This document shows positions 13,099 through 24,741 of a stretch of DNA of 64,000 bases, in pieces. The stretch is from assembly GCA_015039365.1 (NCBI GenBank), contig WION01000141.1, positions 1-64,000 on the forward strand, in the 5' to 3' direction. The position numbers and the translations under genes were made by a program. Within the stretch, counting starts at the first letter, position 1; every line of letters starts with the position of its first letter. Below the pieces are notes generated by a model that was not told the origin of the DNA, ran no database searches, and worked only from the letters and a program-made list of their open reading frames with translations. Source of the DNA: Amanita rubescens (taxonomy: Eukaryota > Basidiomycota > Agaricomycetes > Agaricales > Amanitaceae).

Positions 13099-13912
13099 CT
13101 AACTGATAACTGGTTCTACTGTGGTCTCGGGTAACAGTTGCGCGTCAGGCCCCCCCATGCGTTGACATATTGCCAATGCATCCGCACGGAATACATCGGG
13201 AAGGCCTTCGGAACTTCGTTGAAGTGACAGTTTTGGAAGTATCCGCGTATGAAAAACACGCTGCGCAACCGTAGCTCCCTATTTAAGCGTTCAACAATCC
13301 TGCCGCGCACGATGGTACATCGGAGACTCACAAATTGATGATATATTCCGCCAATCACCGCCGCAACTGTGTCTCCCTGCACTTTGTAGAACCCAACACC
13401 ACGGAGAAGCTTTCGGCTGTCGTGGGTAGTCAACGACACTTGGGATGCAGGGACAGCAGGTGTCCAACGAAGAGCACGGCCAAGGCCCCACGAAGAACCA
13501 ACGTGTTCTCCCAAAATATACGTATTAATTGTTCGGTTTAGGATTGCATCGAGATCATGCGTGGCTTTAAGGGCTGAGCTGGAGTTCAAGAAGAGTAGTA
13601 GGTACGATTCAATGACTCTCCGTCCTACACACGATCACATTAGTCGAAACGTGGCATATGACATTTGCTTGCTTTATTCCACTAACCAATAAATTCAAAT
13701 CTGGCATTATGACCTTGACCATTAATAGCGGATGGATGGCTCCCATGTGTTAATATGCGTTGGGCAAGTTCAGGAGGGAATTTGAGAGGTGGGAATAGCC
13801 CGTTCAGATGTTCCACCAGGTACGAATCAGAAGTTGCAGGTGACCAGGACGAGACTTTTGGAGTTGTTGAAAGCCGACGGATCGAAACGTTCCTACATAG
13901 CGTCCAAGACAT
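13099..13912 (-). CDS. mrpl3: mitochondrial large-subunit ribosomal protein mL44 (MRPL3-type, RNase III fold)
   Basis: Three exons (13687-13912, 13332-13624 and 13099-13278) give 232 residues. The N terminus (Met-Ser-Trp-Thr-Leu-Cys-Arg ... RRLSTTP) is basic and Ser/Thr-rich, as expected for a mitochondrial presequence. The body has the inactive RNase III fold of mL44: FPPELAQRILTHGSH, then RVIESYLLLFLN, LNRTINTYILGEHVG, a Trp-Gly-Leu-Gly region, VGFYKVQGDTVAAVIGGIYH and QRVFHTRILP. This protein is a structural part of the mitoribosome in the matrix. The ATG at 13912 was preferred because an upstream in-frame GTG lacks a targeting signal. Introns are GT-AG, 62 and 53 nt. Confidence 0.9.
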
Positions 13913-14544
13913 TATAGAGCAAGGAGGCTGGCTTTTTTGTTCGAGTCGAACAGTGAGTTCGCCGTTGGCGCTGGTTTGCAGAAGAAAATTGGATGTCACG
14001 TGATCACGTGCTGGCAGGTACTACATCCGACTCATCATCCCGCCGCCGAAGCGCCCGCCTCCAACAGCTGCGCTCACAGAATCTTATCGATATCAGCTAA
14101 CATTGTAGGTTGTGCCAGCGCATGTCTCGTACTTATGGACCGGAAACAACCGCTTACCTCTCCGGAAATGAACTTGTCACGCTGTTCTCCCCGTATGTTA
14201 AAGCCGGATTTGGGATCATGATCGATGGTTCCCTTCTTTACCGTTGGAGAAATTAGCGGCGACTACAACAGGTGTGATGGGCAAATTCTGTTTTTTTTTA
14301 TTGCTACCGCCCAGCGATCAGGGTACTTGTACCTATCATATTATACTAAATTGGGTGGACGCCCTGCGTTATGCATAGTTCGTTCTAATGAACATGCACT
14401 GTCATCGCTTATTCTAGGGTCCCTTTTCTGCATGCATTTTTTCTGTTATAACGCGGGTGCTATGGACTACGACAAGACGTCTATCACCCATTATCCTCGT
14501 TATTCGAGCGTCAAGAGTTTGGTAACGCCACTTGACAAACCACA
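13913..14544. other. divergent intergenic region between mL44 and the FHA gene
   Basis: About 630 bp that must contain both promoters. A CACGTGATCACGTG palindrome-rich stretch lies near 13998-14012, just upstream of mL44. A T-rich run is near 14290. Confidence 0.45.
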
Positions 14545-15121
14545 ATGTCCTCCGTTATAATCAATCTTCAATGCCTTCCAGAGAGCTTTCAATTTGAGCC
14601 GAAATGGATACCTTTGCCTTCAACATCCCGCGTGCTTTTAGGGTCGGCCAACAGAGAGACAGTTGTAGATCCCGAAAGAACTGCTACGACCTCGAATGGG
14701 TTTTTCCCCCCAATAATGCCAACAAACAAAGGAGTGGAACCTATTACACCTCTTGCGTTGAGTGCAAACCACGCTGAAATATGGGTCAAAGACCATCAGG
14801 TTGGTCATTTTCTTTCCGGCTCCGCCTATCGATGCAAAATTTATAGTCCGACGCTGCAGGTCATGCTCCGCGATCTAGACTCTCCGTTCGGAACGTTCGT
14901 CAATGGTATCAAAGTCGCTGGCGAAACGGTGCTGAAAACGGGCGACGTCATTGTAGGTCGTCCTCTTAGTTGTCGACTAATAAACGAATTAATGTTGCTC
15001 CATTGTGTAGTCATTGGGCTACCGTCTACCTCGGAATGACAAGACGCCCGCTCATATAACAGACGACCACCTCAAACCCATCATAGCGAAGGTGACAGTC
15101 AGCGTAGCATCCAATAGCTGA
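14545..15121 (+). CDS. small single-FHA-domain protein
   Basis: Three exons (14545-14799, 14860-14952 and 15011-15121) give 152 residues. The FHA phosphothreonine-binding domain fills most of it. A strand-rich start (LPSTSRVLLGSANRETV) is followed by PLALSANHAEIW (the Ser/Asn-His signature region), VMLRDLDSPFGTFVNGIKV (the conserved Asn-Gly after the Ser-Pro-Phe-Gly-Thr block) and a last strand on LGYRLPRND. Fungal proteins with this FHA type (SLMAP/Far9/Far10-like) normally carry a long coiled coil and a membrane anchor; neither follows here. It is therefore either a truncated paralogue or a stand-alone reader domain. Introns have good donors and a CTAAT branch point in the second. Confidence 0.7.
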
Positions 15122-17288
15122 TTTTTCTTTCTTTCTTTCTTTTTTTTTTCCATACTCTTACATATCACTTCTACTTTTTTACGTTTGTATCATAGCCCTG
15201 CATCCTGCACTGGTAGTTTCGGCCGTTTCATTTAGATACACATGTCTCCTACATTTTCAGCAACCCATGTGCTGTGCAGACTCGGATGCGTTCCATTGCC
15301 GAGTGTTGAATATCCCTGAGCACATCTTTCCATGAAGAATTCCTGATGTTACGCAAGTGACATAGCCAACAACTTTTGATGGATCACGAATACTTCCATC
15401 GCGAGCTCCAGAATGACACGATTCTGCCATAGGGCGCTGACATGCTGACATATGTATACTGGCACCCGACAACTAATTACTATCTCAGTCAGTCCTTCTT
15501 TGCCAGTATAAAATATTTGCGCCTACTAAAAGGATCAAATATTAGGATTCTTGTGGGAAGATCAAAATCCTAGAACAATAAGTCAGCCGTACGCACGACG
15601 GAACCTGGTGAGAATGTCGAATGGATCATCAAATTACCATAAGGTTTACAGCATGCTACTTCTAAGTATGATCGGGGCCCGGGAAGTGGATTCTGAGAGA
15701 ATAAATCCTGTGACAGAACGGCTCCAATTGCACATTGAGTATGTTAGATTTGTGATTGAGCGCTGATTTGAGTGGTTCTTTCAGGGTTGTGGTACAGAAG
15801 AGAATTCGAAAAGGGGAAAATAAGTAAGGCGATAACTTAAAACGAAATCAGTGGCGAGAATGCGGACCGATCCCCAAAAACGGAACGAGGCATTCAAATC
15901 GTACGAAAGAGCGCTTCGCGCTCGGAATCGTTACTTAGCGCACGAGATGTAATTCCGCTGATCGTATCAGAAAACCCAATGGGTGAGAAAAAACCAAGCG
16001 TTATTCGCTTGAAGTTCAGGAAAACTATTAGCCGATCTTTGCTCAAGTCATTCTCACGATATGTGATGTCCAGGCATGGCAGCCGCAAGGAATGGGATTT
16101 GAGTCTTGTAGAGCGTCCACTACGCCTACTGTATAAAAGTCTTTCGGTTCCTTGGCCGAAGTCATGTACGACGAGCCTTGAACTGCCAGTTTGCGAGATC
16201 TAGAAAGGCACTTTCGGAGAGAGTGAGCATAAATAGAAACACGGTGTTTAGCATTTGTTGGTATTTGGAGATGGACGCCCTGATCGGGAGAAAGTCTCTG
16301 TAAACCAGACGGTCTTGCGATTCCTCGGCTGATTGACCAAACAGGGAAAGTAAGTACGCCTCCCGCCATCTCATGTACTGCAAAGTCTGCTTGCCTGTAT
16401 CAGAGCGTTGCGACTAACACCTTAATTGCGATTGAAGCACGACTTGCCAACTCGACCACTTAGAACGGCGGATTATCAAACAAAAGCCTCCGAGGACAAG
16501 AGAAAAGGTGTGCGAATACATTAGCCCCGCGGAGGGACCAACTCGCATCGTGTAATCCTTAATTTGTCCAGGAATTGTCACAAGGTCGGTTGCGGTTTAC
16601 AGCGTCGTGTTAGTCCCCTTCGGAGCTCCCCACAGGCAAACGTCGCTGACCCAGAGAACATTACTGAACGACGGAATGAATATGGCACTCAGACTACTCA
16701 CCGACCAATGAATCTGAGCTTCGAACAACGGCGGAAATCTAATAGCTGTCAAATATTTTTGGCATGCGGACCGGTGCGTTTCATTTTAACAAACCCACGA
16801 TCATTCACGAGTCTTTCGATGCAGGGTTCCGCATGCAAACGCTCAATTTGAGCAAATTCCGGATCCGACTGGGCGACACACCAGGAAATACATCCAAGCG
16901 CTCTCGAGCTATGAAGATAGGATACGTTATTCACGGCCCAACGAGCCAAGCTTCAGGATGTGTCTATCAGGATAAAAAACAGTACCCTAGCCGCTTCAAT
17001 ACTGAAGCGCAGCACCAATATACATAGCTGATGAACCGGCCCGGACTAGGTTACACCAGATGGAAGACCTGGCTGTGCTGTCATGTGGACACATTTGTAC
17101 CAGCTTTGTGTCATAAGGCACCCGATGATGACACTTACACGTTAAAAAGAACGAGTGAGTGTGACTTCCGTTGGCGATGGCATCTCATATCGATTAGTAG
17201 GCCGATCAAGTATACCATTTACGCACGATTGCAATGAATTACAGCAGTTCGAGGGTCCCAGACTAAGATCTTCGATTCGCCCCCCGTC
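15122..17288. other. 2.2 kb without a supported gene
   Basis: After the FHA gene comes a CTTT/T-rich stretch (15123-15150). Minus-strand frames at about 15900-16380 look partly protein-like (a Trp/Arg/Tyr-rich segment near 16380-16165) but lack consistent splice sites or family resemblance. They may be a decayed gene. Nothing else was recognised. Confidence 0.35.
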
Positions 17289-19165
17289 TCACAATTGAAA
17301 ACACGCCCACAACTTGGAATCCCAAGCAAGCCCGAAAAAGACCGAAACCTTCGATTGCGCTACTGAATGAAGCTGGTGAGTTGTCTCCGTGCCGAGATGA
17401 ACGGAATTGCGCACATTTCGCTTCAACGTTTGGGTTTGGGGATACCGCCTTGCGATGGTGCCTGTGTTGACAGATAGATGGACGTCTTGACTATGGTCAC
17501 CTGAAGTCGGGGAAGATGTCTTTTCCACCGTTGTTGATTCTACCAACGTTGCAGAATCGACGCTGCTGCCTTTCGACGCCGTTGTTAACGGGGGTGGCAA
17601 GAAGGTGATTACCCGCTTCTCCGACGTGGCACTTATTCCAAGATTCCCAGATTTAAATGACACGCCAGGCAAGCGGAAAGGCCCAGTGCTCCGAATGTTC
17701 TTTATCACCTGACGACTATTGCAAAGGTGCAGCAGTAAAATGATACTACCGGATCGCAGAATACCTTCGTTTAACTTTTTTCTTCTTGGGCAACGTAGTC
17801 CATTCTCCGTCGGAGCTCCGCACACGTTCGCTGGCCGAATTTATCTGTTTTACGGGCCTTTCAACCATGCGGTCGGGGTACAACGAGATTGGGCTTTGCA
17901 ATGGGCTGGCAACTAGGGTATCATCAGACGCAAGATCCAAGTCGTCACTAATAAGGATGGGAGAGTATAAGGAATAGGGTCCAGGAGCCGTGGGCGTTGC
18001 ATAGAGCGGGTACGCGGTTCCGCTATCCTATAGCGATAATGGCGTTCAATTCACTCTGCATCAGCAGGAAAGCTAGCAATATGCGCATACAAGAGACTGA
18101 TCGACCGGGTTTCGACTTCCGCTGCACGAATAAGAGGTATTCTGTCAGGGTAATCGTGCTTGTAAGTACAGACCCAAGCCAGCATCATGCGCATACTGCA
18201 ACTGATTGGTAGTCCGTGCACAGGCGAACCACAGGGGACTGTGCATGCGCCAGTTTACAAGGACTTCGGCTCTGCTGCGGGATCGGTTCTGGTAAGCGTC
18301 CAAAGATAGGTGAAGAGAATCCCAGTTTTCGGCCTGGAGTATTCGTAGTGGGAGGGACGAAACTAGGTCGAAGAGTCAGGCGCTTCGGATGTTCTTGAGC
18401 AGATGACGATAGTGGACACAAGGCTGGCGGGGTGACAACTTGCTCGCTATAGAGATCGTTTCGAGGAACCGCCTGCCATTCAGCATGTATATCCGGTCCC
18501 GTAGAGAAATCCGAGCATATATGCGCTTCTACGTCGCGCCAATTACGTCTTGAGGCAGCAGGCGTGGCAACATGCATTGCGGGTGCCACGGTCGATTCTG
18601 ATTCGGGGATAACAGCGGAGAATTCAATTGAATTATCAGTATCTTCAATTAAACTATCAGGATCGACGAGATTCAGCTGTTCACTCGTAATCGAGATGTT
18701 ACCTTGGCTAGGACAAGCGTCGGTAATCGATTTGAACTCTCTCCCGGAAACGCGAAACACAGGAGAAGTTGAAGCATCTGTGACACCGGCCGCCGGCTCT
18801 GAGCCGCGAAAATCTACTTTTGTCGAGCGGAGGGACCGTTGTGCCTGTCTGCGAAACGCTTCTCTGATATCTCCTTGGCGTTGGCTAACCAGGTACTTTT
18901 CTGATTGAATAACAGGATCATAACCTTGAAGATTTGTAACCATAGCCGATGGAACATTCCTCGAACGAGCAGCGGCATTTATCTTTGCGATACTAAAAGG
19001 GTTAGGCGTGTACTTAACGGCCTCTTCCCTGGACGATAGATCCAAGTCTTTTAGAAGGTGGTCGTCCGATTTTGGATTGCAGCATTCTTGAAGTCCTTCT
19101 CCTTCATCGGATGAATCCACGTCTGGTGTAGTGAAGCTAAAGGACCAGACCGGGTTGCTGGACAT
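17289..19165 (-). CDS. uncharacterised, probably nuclear protein
   Basis: Three exons (18197-19165, 17765-18027 and 17289-17715; introns of 169 and 49 nt) give 552 residues with whole-codon joins. The N-terminal third is acidic and Ser-rich, with a conserved-looking block PNPFSIAKINAAARSRN near residues 55-70. The middle is Ser/Pro-rich. A Lys/Arg cluster (KKKKVKR) in the second exon looks like a nuclear localisation signal. No catalytic motif or membrane segment is visible. An ATG at 19255, also in frame, could add 30 residues; 19165 was chosen because the sequence then starts Met-Ser-Ser-Asn-Pro without a hydrophobic Cys-rich lead. It lies just left of the transposon terminus at 19343. Confidence 0.6.
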
Positions 19166-19342
19166 GCTGAACGTTTCACTGCAAGAAATTCTGCAGGGTC
19201 GGGATAGGCGACAAACGGCGACAAACACTGGCAGTTCGGCAAGTGCGGAATTCATCAATGCATGTCAGCCAAATCATGACCCTGCGGGGGCAGGTAGCAA
19301 CGTGCAATCTGATCGTAGTGGTAACAGCCTACCGCAAAAACG

Positions 19343-19375
19343 CAGGGACAGCCGGCTGTACTAGTGTCACGTGAC
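19343..19375 (+). repeat. left terminal inverted repeat
   Basis: The 33 bp starting CAGGGACAGCCGGC and ending GTCACGTGAC match the reverse complement of 34757-34789 at 24 of 33 positions. The first 14 positions differ at only one. Confidence 0.75.
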
Positions 19376-19411
19376 AAATATATACAGGCAACAATCACCG
19401 TCCCACCTGAC

Positions 19412-22110
19412 ACTTAGGTATGGTGCTTTGCACACCATCGAAGCTAAAATTTACCTATGGTATTTTACACACCATTCCACCTAAAATCTAGTACATATGG
19501 TCCTGCCTGAATCCAACATATGGTGTTCTCCACACAGTGTCCTGCTTGCCAATTAGGGTATGGTGTCCTGTAGACCAACCCTGCTGAATCTTGCAAATGG
19601 TGTTGTGCACACCATCCCACCTGACTTTTAGGTATGGTGTTGTGCACACTGTCTTAGTTGACAATTAGTTATGGTGTTTTGCACACTGTCTTAGATGACA
19701 ATTAGGTATGGTGTCCTGTACACCAACCTGGCTGAATATTGCCTATGGTGTTGTGCACACTGTCTTAGTTGACAATTAGTTATGGTGTTTTGCACACTGT
19801 CTTAGATGACAATTAGGTATGGTGTCCTGTACACCAACCCTGCTGAATCTTGCATATGGTGTTGTGCATACCATCCCACCTGACTTTTAGGTATGGTGTT
19901 TTGCACACTGTCTTAGATGACAATTAGGTATGGTGTCCTGTACACCAACCTGGCTGAATATTGCCTATGGTGTTTTGTACACTGTCTTAGATGACAATTA
20001 GGTATGGTGTTGTGCACACCATCCCACCTGACTTTTAGGTATGGTGTTCTGCACACTGTCTTAGATGACAATTAGGTATGGTGTCCAGTACACCAACCCT
20101 GCTGAATATTGCCTAGTATGGTGTTGTGCACACTGTCTTAGTTGACAATTAATTATGGTGTTTTGCACACTGTCTTAGATGACAATTAGGTATGGTGTCC
20201 TGTACACCAACCCTGCTGGATCTTGCCTATTGCACACCATCCCACCTGACTTTTAGGTATGGTGTTTTGCACACTGTCTTAGATGACAATTAGGTATGGT
20301 GTCCAGTACACCAACCTGGCTGAATATTGCCTATGGTGTTGTGTACACTGTCTTAGATGACAATTAGGTATGGTGTCCTGTACACCAACCTGGCTGAATA
20401 TTGCCTATGGTGTTGTGCACACTGTCTTAGTTGACAATTAGTTATGGTGTTTTGCACACTGTCTTAGATGACAATTAGGTATGGTGTCCTGTACACCAAC
20501 CCTGCTGAATCTTGCATATGGTGTTGTGCACACCATCCCACCTGACTTTCAGGTATGGTGTTTTGCACACTGTCTTAGATGACAATTAGGTATGGTGTCC
20601 TGTACACCAACCCTGCTGAATCTTGCATATGGTGTTGTGCATACCATCCCACCTGACTTTTAGGTATGGTGTTTTGCACACTGTCTTAGATAATAATTAG
20701 GTATGGTGTCCTGTACACCAACCTGGCTGAATATTGCCTATGGTGTTGTGTACACTGTCTTAGATGACAATTAGGTATGGTGTCCTGTACACCAACCTGG
20801 CTGAATATTGCCTATGGTTTTGTGCACTGTTCTGGCTGACATTTAGATATGGTGTTTTGCACACTGTCTTAGATGACAATTAGGTATGGTGTCCTGTACA
20901 CCAACCCTGCTGAATCTTGCATATGGTGTTGTGCATACCATCCCACCTGACTTTTAGGTATGGTGTTTTGCACACTGTCTTAGATAATAATTAGGTATGG
21001 TGTCCTGTACACCAACCTGGCTGAATATTGCCTATGGTGTTTTGTACACTGTCTTAGATGACAATTAGGTATGGTGTCCAGTACACCAACCCTGCTGAAT
21101 CTTGCATATGGTGTTGTGCACACCATCCCACCTGACTTTTAGGGAATGGTGTGGGATACACCATTCACCAGCCTTTAGACACTATGGTGTCACCCACACC
21201 ATATTTTCTTAGTCTTAAGGTATGGTGTATCCAACACCATTCCCCAGCCTTTAGACACTATGGTGATACCCACACCATATTTCTCAGTCTTCAGGTATGG
21301 TGTATCCCACACCATTCCAGTACACCAACCCTGCTGAATCTTGCATATGGTGTTGTGCACACCATCCCACCTGACTTTTAGGGAATGGTGTGGGATACAC
21401 CATTCACCAGCCTTTAGACACTATGGTGTCACCCACACCATATTTCTCAGTCTTCAGGTATGGTGTATCCCACACCATTCCCCAGCCTTTAGACACTATG
21501 GTGTCACCCACACCATATTTTCTTAGTCTTAAGGTATGGTGTATCCCACACCATTCCCCAGCCTTTAGACACTATGGTGTCACCCACACCATATTTCATT
21601 TAGATATGGTGTTTTGCACACTATCTTAGATGACAATTAGGTATGGTGTCCTGTACACCAACCCTGCTGAATCTTGCATATGGTGTTGTGCATACCATCC
21701 CACCTGACTTTTAGGTATGGTGTTTTGCACACTGTCTTAGTTGACAATTAGTTATGGTGTTTTGTGCACTGTTCTGGCTGACATTTAGATATGGTGTTTT
21801 GCACACTGTCTTAGATGACAATTAGGTATGGTGTCCTGTACACCAACCCTGCTGAATCTTGCATATGGTGTTGTGCATACCATCCCACCTGACTTTTAGG
21901 TATGGTGTTTTGCACACTGTCTTAGATGACAATTAGGTATGGTGTCCTGTACACCAACCTGGCTGAATCTTGCATATGGTGTTGTGCACACCATACCACC
22001 TAACAATTAGGTATGGTGTTTTGTGCACTGTTCTGCCTGTAGTTGACAATTAGGTAACGGTGTCTTGCACACTATCCTGCCTGGTGTTTTGATATGGTGT
22101 TAGTAGCCAC
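19412..22110. repeat. left subterminal array of palindromic repeats
   Basis: About 2.7 kb of tandem repeats with a higher-order unit near 111 bp. Each unit is made of roughly 37-bp subunits centred on TATGGTGT and its complement ACACCATA with 4-6 bp between them. Subunits vary (GTGTCCTGTACACC, GTGTTGTGCACACC, GTGTTTTGCACACT). At about 21140-21600 the array switches to the repeat type of the right end, in inverted orientation. Open frames here are repeat artefacts. The dense dyads suggest binding sites for a dimeric protein such as the transposase (inference). Confidence 0.85.
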
Positions 22111-22433
22111 AATGAGGCGGAAACAAAATGGAAAGAATAGGAATGTACAAAGCTGAACTGGATGACAAGATAGCCTACCATATAAGGAAAGAGTCCAATT
22201 AAGGAAGGTCCGTGGCGGCACTTGCCCCAGATTTCAATTGGCAACGGACAAAAATTGTTCGGAAACTGGAACTTGATATGTCATTGCGACACAGGTTCAC
22301 TTACTTCCTTATCATTGATCGTGGCTGTGAGCGTGAGCGACTTCCAGAAAAAGAAGTCCGCGTCCATCGGGCAACTGCAACGAAGGAGAATGAACGCCGC
22401 CTTGATATATTGCCAAGCCTATCTACTATGTGC
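22111..22433. repeat. partial duplicate of the coiled-coil gene's 3' exon
   Basis: The stretch at about 22278-22395 repeats 22668-22785, which lies inside the last exon of the neighbouring minus-strand gene. The match runs through TTACTTCCTTATCATTGATC and GAGCGACTTCCAGAAAAAG. It is downstream of that gene's stop and outside its frame, so it is a duplicated fragment. Confidence 0.8.
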
Positions 22434-24241
22434 TCATGTTTCAAGGGACTCGGACTCGGAGTCGTCATCTTGTACTATGACATACTTTCGTTCAGCCCGT
22501 TTCTCACGGTACTGGTTAACGCGGTCCAGGGCGCGCTGGGCCTGAATGAGGGCCATCCTCTCCTCCTGTTCTTCTGGGCTTCTATTTCCCGTGTATAAAT
22601 CATTCATCTTCAAGAATGTATACTGTTCAAAGATCTTCAAAATGAAGTCACGGTCCCTCGGCGTCCATCGCGACACGGGTTCGGTTACTTCCTTATCATT
22701 GATCGTGGCTGTGAGCGTGAGCGACTTCCAGAAAAAGAAGTCCCACAATGCCGCATCCATCGGGCAACCGCAATGAAGGCCGCCCTCCTTGAGGCGTTGC
22801 TTATGTTCCGCAGATTCGGCAGCTTTCTTGGTATCCGCGATCATCCGAGGCCAAGGCACTCCGTTAACCAAGTATTTGGAGTCCGTTGTTCCTCTCTTAT
22901 CCACTTCTTGGTGGTATGGACAAAGGATATTGCCGCGGTTCGTTGTCAAGATATCCAGCGCTAAAGACCGGGACGTGGTTGCAGCAGTAGGGGCAAGAGT
23001 TTGATGTGTGCGTATCGCCGATCGTGTCGCTATGCTCAGCCGTGATGACAATGGCCTTTGAAGGACCTCGTTAACTTCGGAAAGGATTTTGTCTAGTCGG
23101 TGCGTTAGCCAGTAGCACATTGCCACGTCAAATACTCACCTTCATCAATTTCCTCCCCATTTGCCTTGTTCTTAAATATCTTTCGAGGACCTACATGTCC
23201 GTCAACTACCAGATACTCATAATCAAGTTCCCAACTCACCAGGTCCCACATGCCCTTCGGCGCCTGCAGTCTCTTCATCTCCGTCATCATATTTCCTTTT
23301 TTTCGTATTAGGTTCAGTTGGTGCAGAGAGCTTCGACCCGGCGACGTGCGGCGGCCCCTCGACCTCCTGAGCATGCCCATTCTTCTCGGATACGGGAGCG
23401 CGCGTCTCCTGGCTCCCTTCATTGATGCTTTTGTCAACCACGTCGATGAACGGCCCCTCGATCTCCTGAGCGCGCGTCTCCCTGGTCTCTTGATTGTCCT
23501 TTTCCTCAGCCAGGTCGATGTGTGGCTCCTGATTGACATTGTTCCTCTGATCGCTTTCCTTCTCAGATGCATGAGGGCGCTCATCCATAGTGGCTGCTAC
23601 CTCCTCGTCGCTACCGCCCTTCTTGGATCCAGCATTGCGCACTCCCCCACTCTCCTGATCACTGCTCTGCCCCGATAGACTGGCAGCTTGACCTACGTTC
23701 TCAGCTAGGTCGATGTGCGGACCCTCGATCTCCTGATCACCTTCCTTCTCGGATCCACGAGGGCGCTCATCCATAGTGGCTACTGCCTCCTCATCGCTAC
23801 CGCCCTTCTTGGATCCAGCAGTGCGCGCTCCCCCATTCTCCTGATCACTGCAGTGCTCGGATAGACTGGCGGCTTGACCTACGGCAGCTTTAACCCCTGC
23901 TGCTTGAGCCTCCAGCTCATCAAGGCGCGCCTTCAATTCCGCAGCTGTGAATTTTGCTTCTTCTAACTCTTGTGTAGCGACGTTCCATTTCTCTACATGT
24001 TTCCCTGTCAATCATTGTGCTGCACGGGCATTTGTCATGTGTACCTGCCGAATATCCTTTTTTCTTTTTCTTTTTCAGCCCTCCAAGCATTCTAACGTGT
24101 GCCTGCGCAGCTTTTACATCCAGGCTGGCTGCTGCATACTCCGATCGCAGCCGGTCAAGTTCAATTTCTATTTTTTATATCAGACTTCTTTTCTTTAGTT
24201 CGCTGGCGATGAAACTAACCTGGATCCGAGTAGGAATCCAT
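22434..24241 (-). CDS. transposon cargo protein with coiled coil and conserved C-terminal domain
   Basis: Five exons (24220-24241, 24045-24167, 23240-24004, 23140-23205 and 22434-23092) give 544 residues. The N-terminal ~110 residues are heptad-like and charged (LDRLRSEYAAASLD; ELKARLDELEAQAA), predicting a coiled coil with a KKKKKKG basic patch. Residues ~110-300 are low-complexity and repetitive, with two copies of a GQAASLS ... SDQE ... SKKGGSDEE ... MDERP block and acidic EIEGPHIDLAE motifs. The C-terminal ~220 residues look globular (KILSEVNEVLQRP; NILCPYHQEVDKRG; HCGCPMDAALWDFFFWKSL; RWTPRDRDFILKIFEQYTFL). No function is known to me. It is divergently paired with the RNase H1-N gene across 500 bp. 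Confidence 0.75.
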
Positions 24242-24741
24242 CGCTTTCGTATCCGTAACGAAATCTGAATTTTTGTAGCCGTCCGCCAATTCCGAAACAA
24301 TCCCGCAAAGTAAGGCTACTTTTTCGGCTGAACCGCTGGTACGTTTATATCTCCTTTTGTTACTTTATCAGCTGATCAGATGGTATCTCCTAGTACATAT
24401 CTCCTCTTGCCGCTTTAGCGGTTGCCATCATCCGGATTGCACCGCTACCACTACTGCAAAGTAAGGCTACTTTTTCGGCTGAACCGCTGGTACGTCTATA
24501 TCTCCTTTTGTTACTTTATCAGCTGATCAGATGGTATCTCCTCTTGCCGCTTTAGCGGTTGCCATCATCCGGATTGCACCGCTACCACTAACGGCATATC
24601 TGATTTCTGATGAAGAAAAACTCGTATCCTCCATCAGCAAAATTTCACGATGCCATGGCGCAGGGCCGTTCCATCATGCGGGACCCTGATTTAAGAAAGA
24701 TATAAGAAGCGTCAAAGGATAACGCGCTCTAGCGCTCAGCT
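24242..24741. promoter_or_regulatory. bidirectional promoter region with a 0.15 kb direct duplication
   Basis: Between two divergent cargo genes, 24305-24455 and 24456 to about 24592 are direct copies. They share GCAAAGTAAGGCTAC, TTTTCGGCTGAACCGC, ATCAGCTGATCAGATGG and GCGGTTGCCATCATCCGG. Copy 1 has an extra 14 nt. Tandem duplication of a regulatory block is the simplest reading. Confidence 0.65.

Noticed and set aside
16043..16383. Possible gene on the minus strand near 16.2 kb
   Set aside because: Two overlapping frames look weakly protein-like, but no consistent exon model or family match was found.
19412..22110. CRISPR-like or coding interpretation of the left repeat array
   Set aside because: Repeats are contiguous, palindromic and variable without unique spacers, in a eukaryotic context. 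Open frames are by-products of the repeat period.
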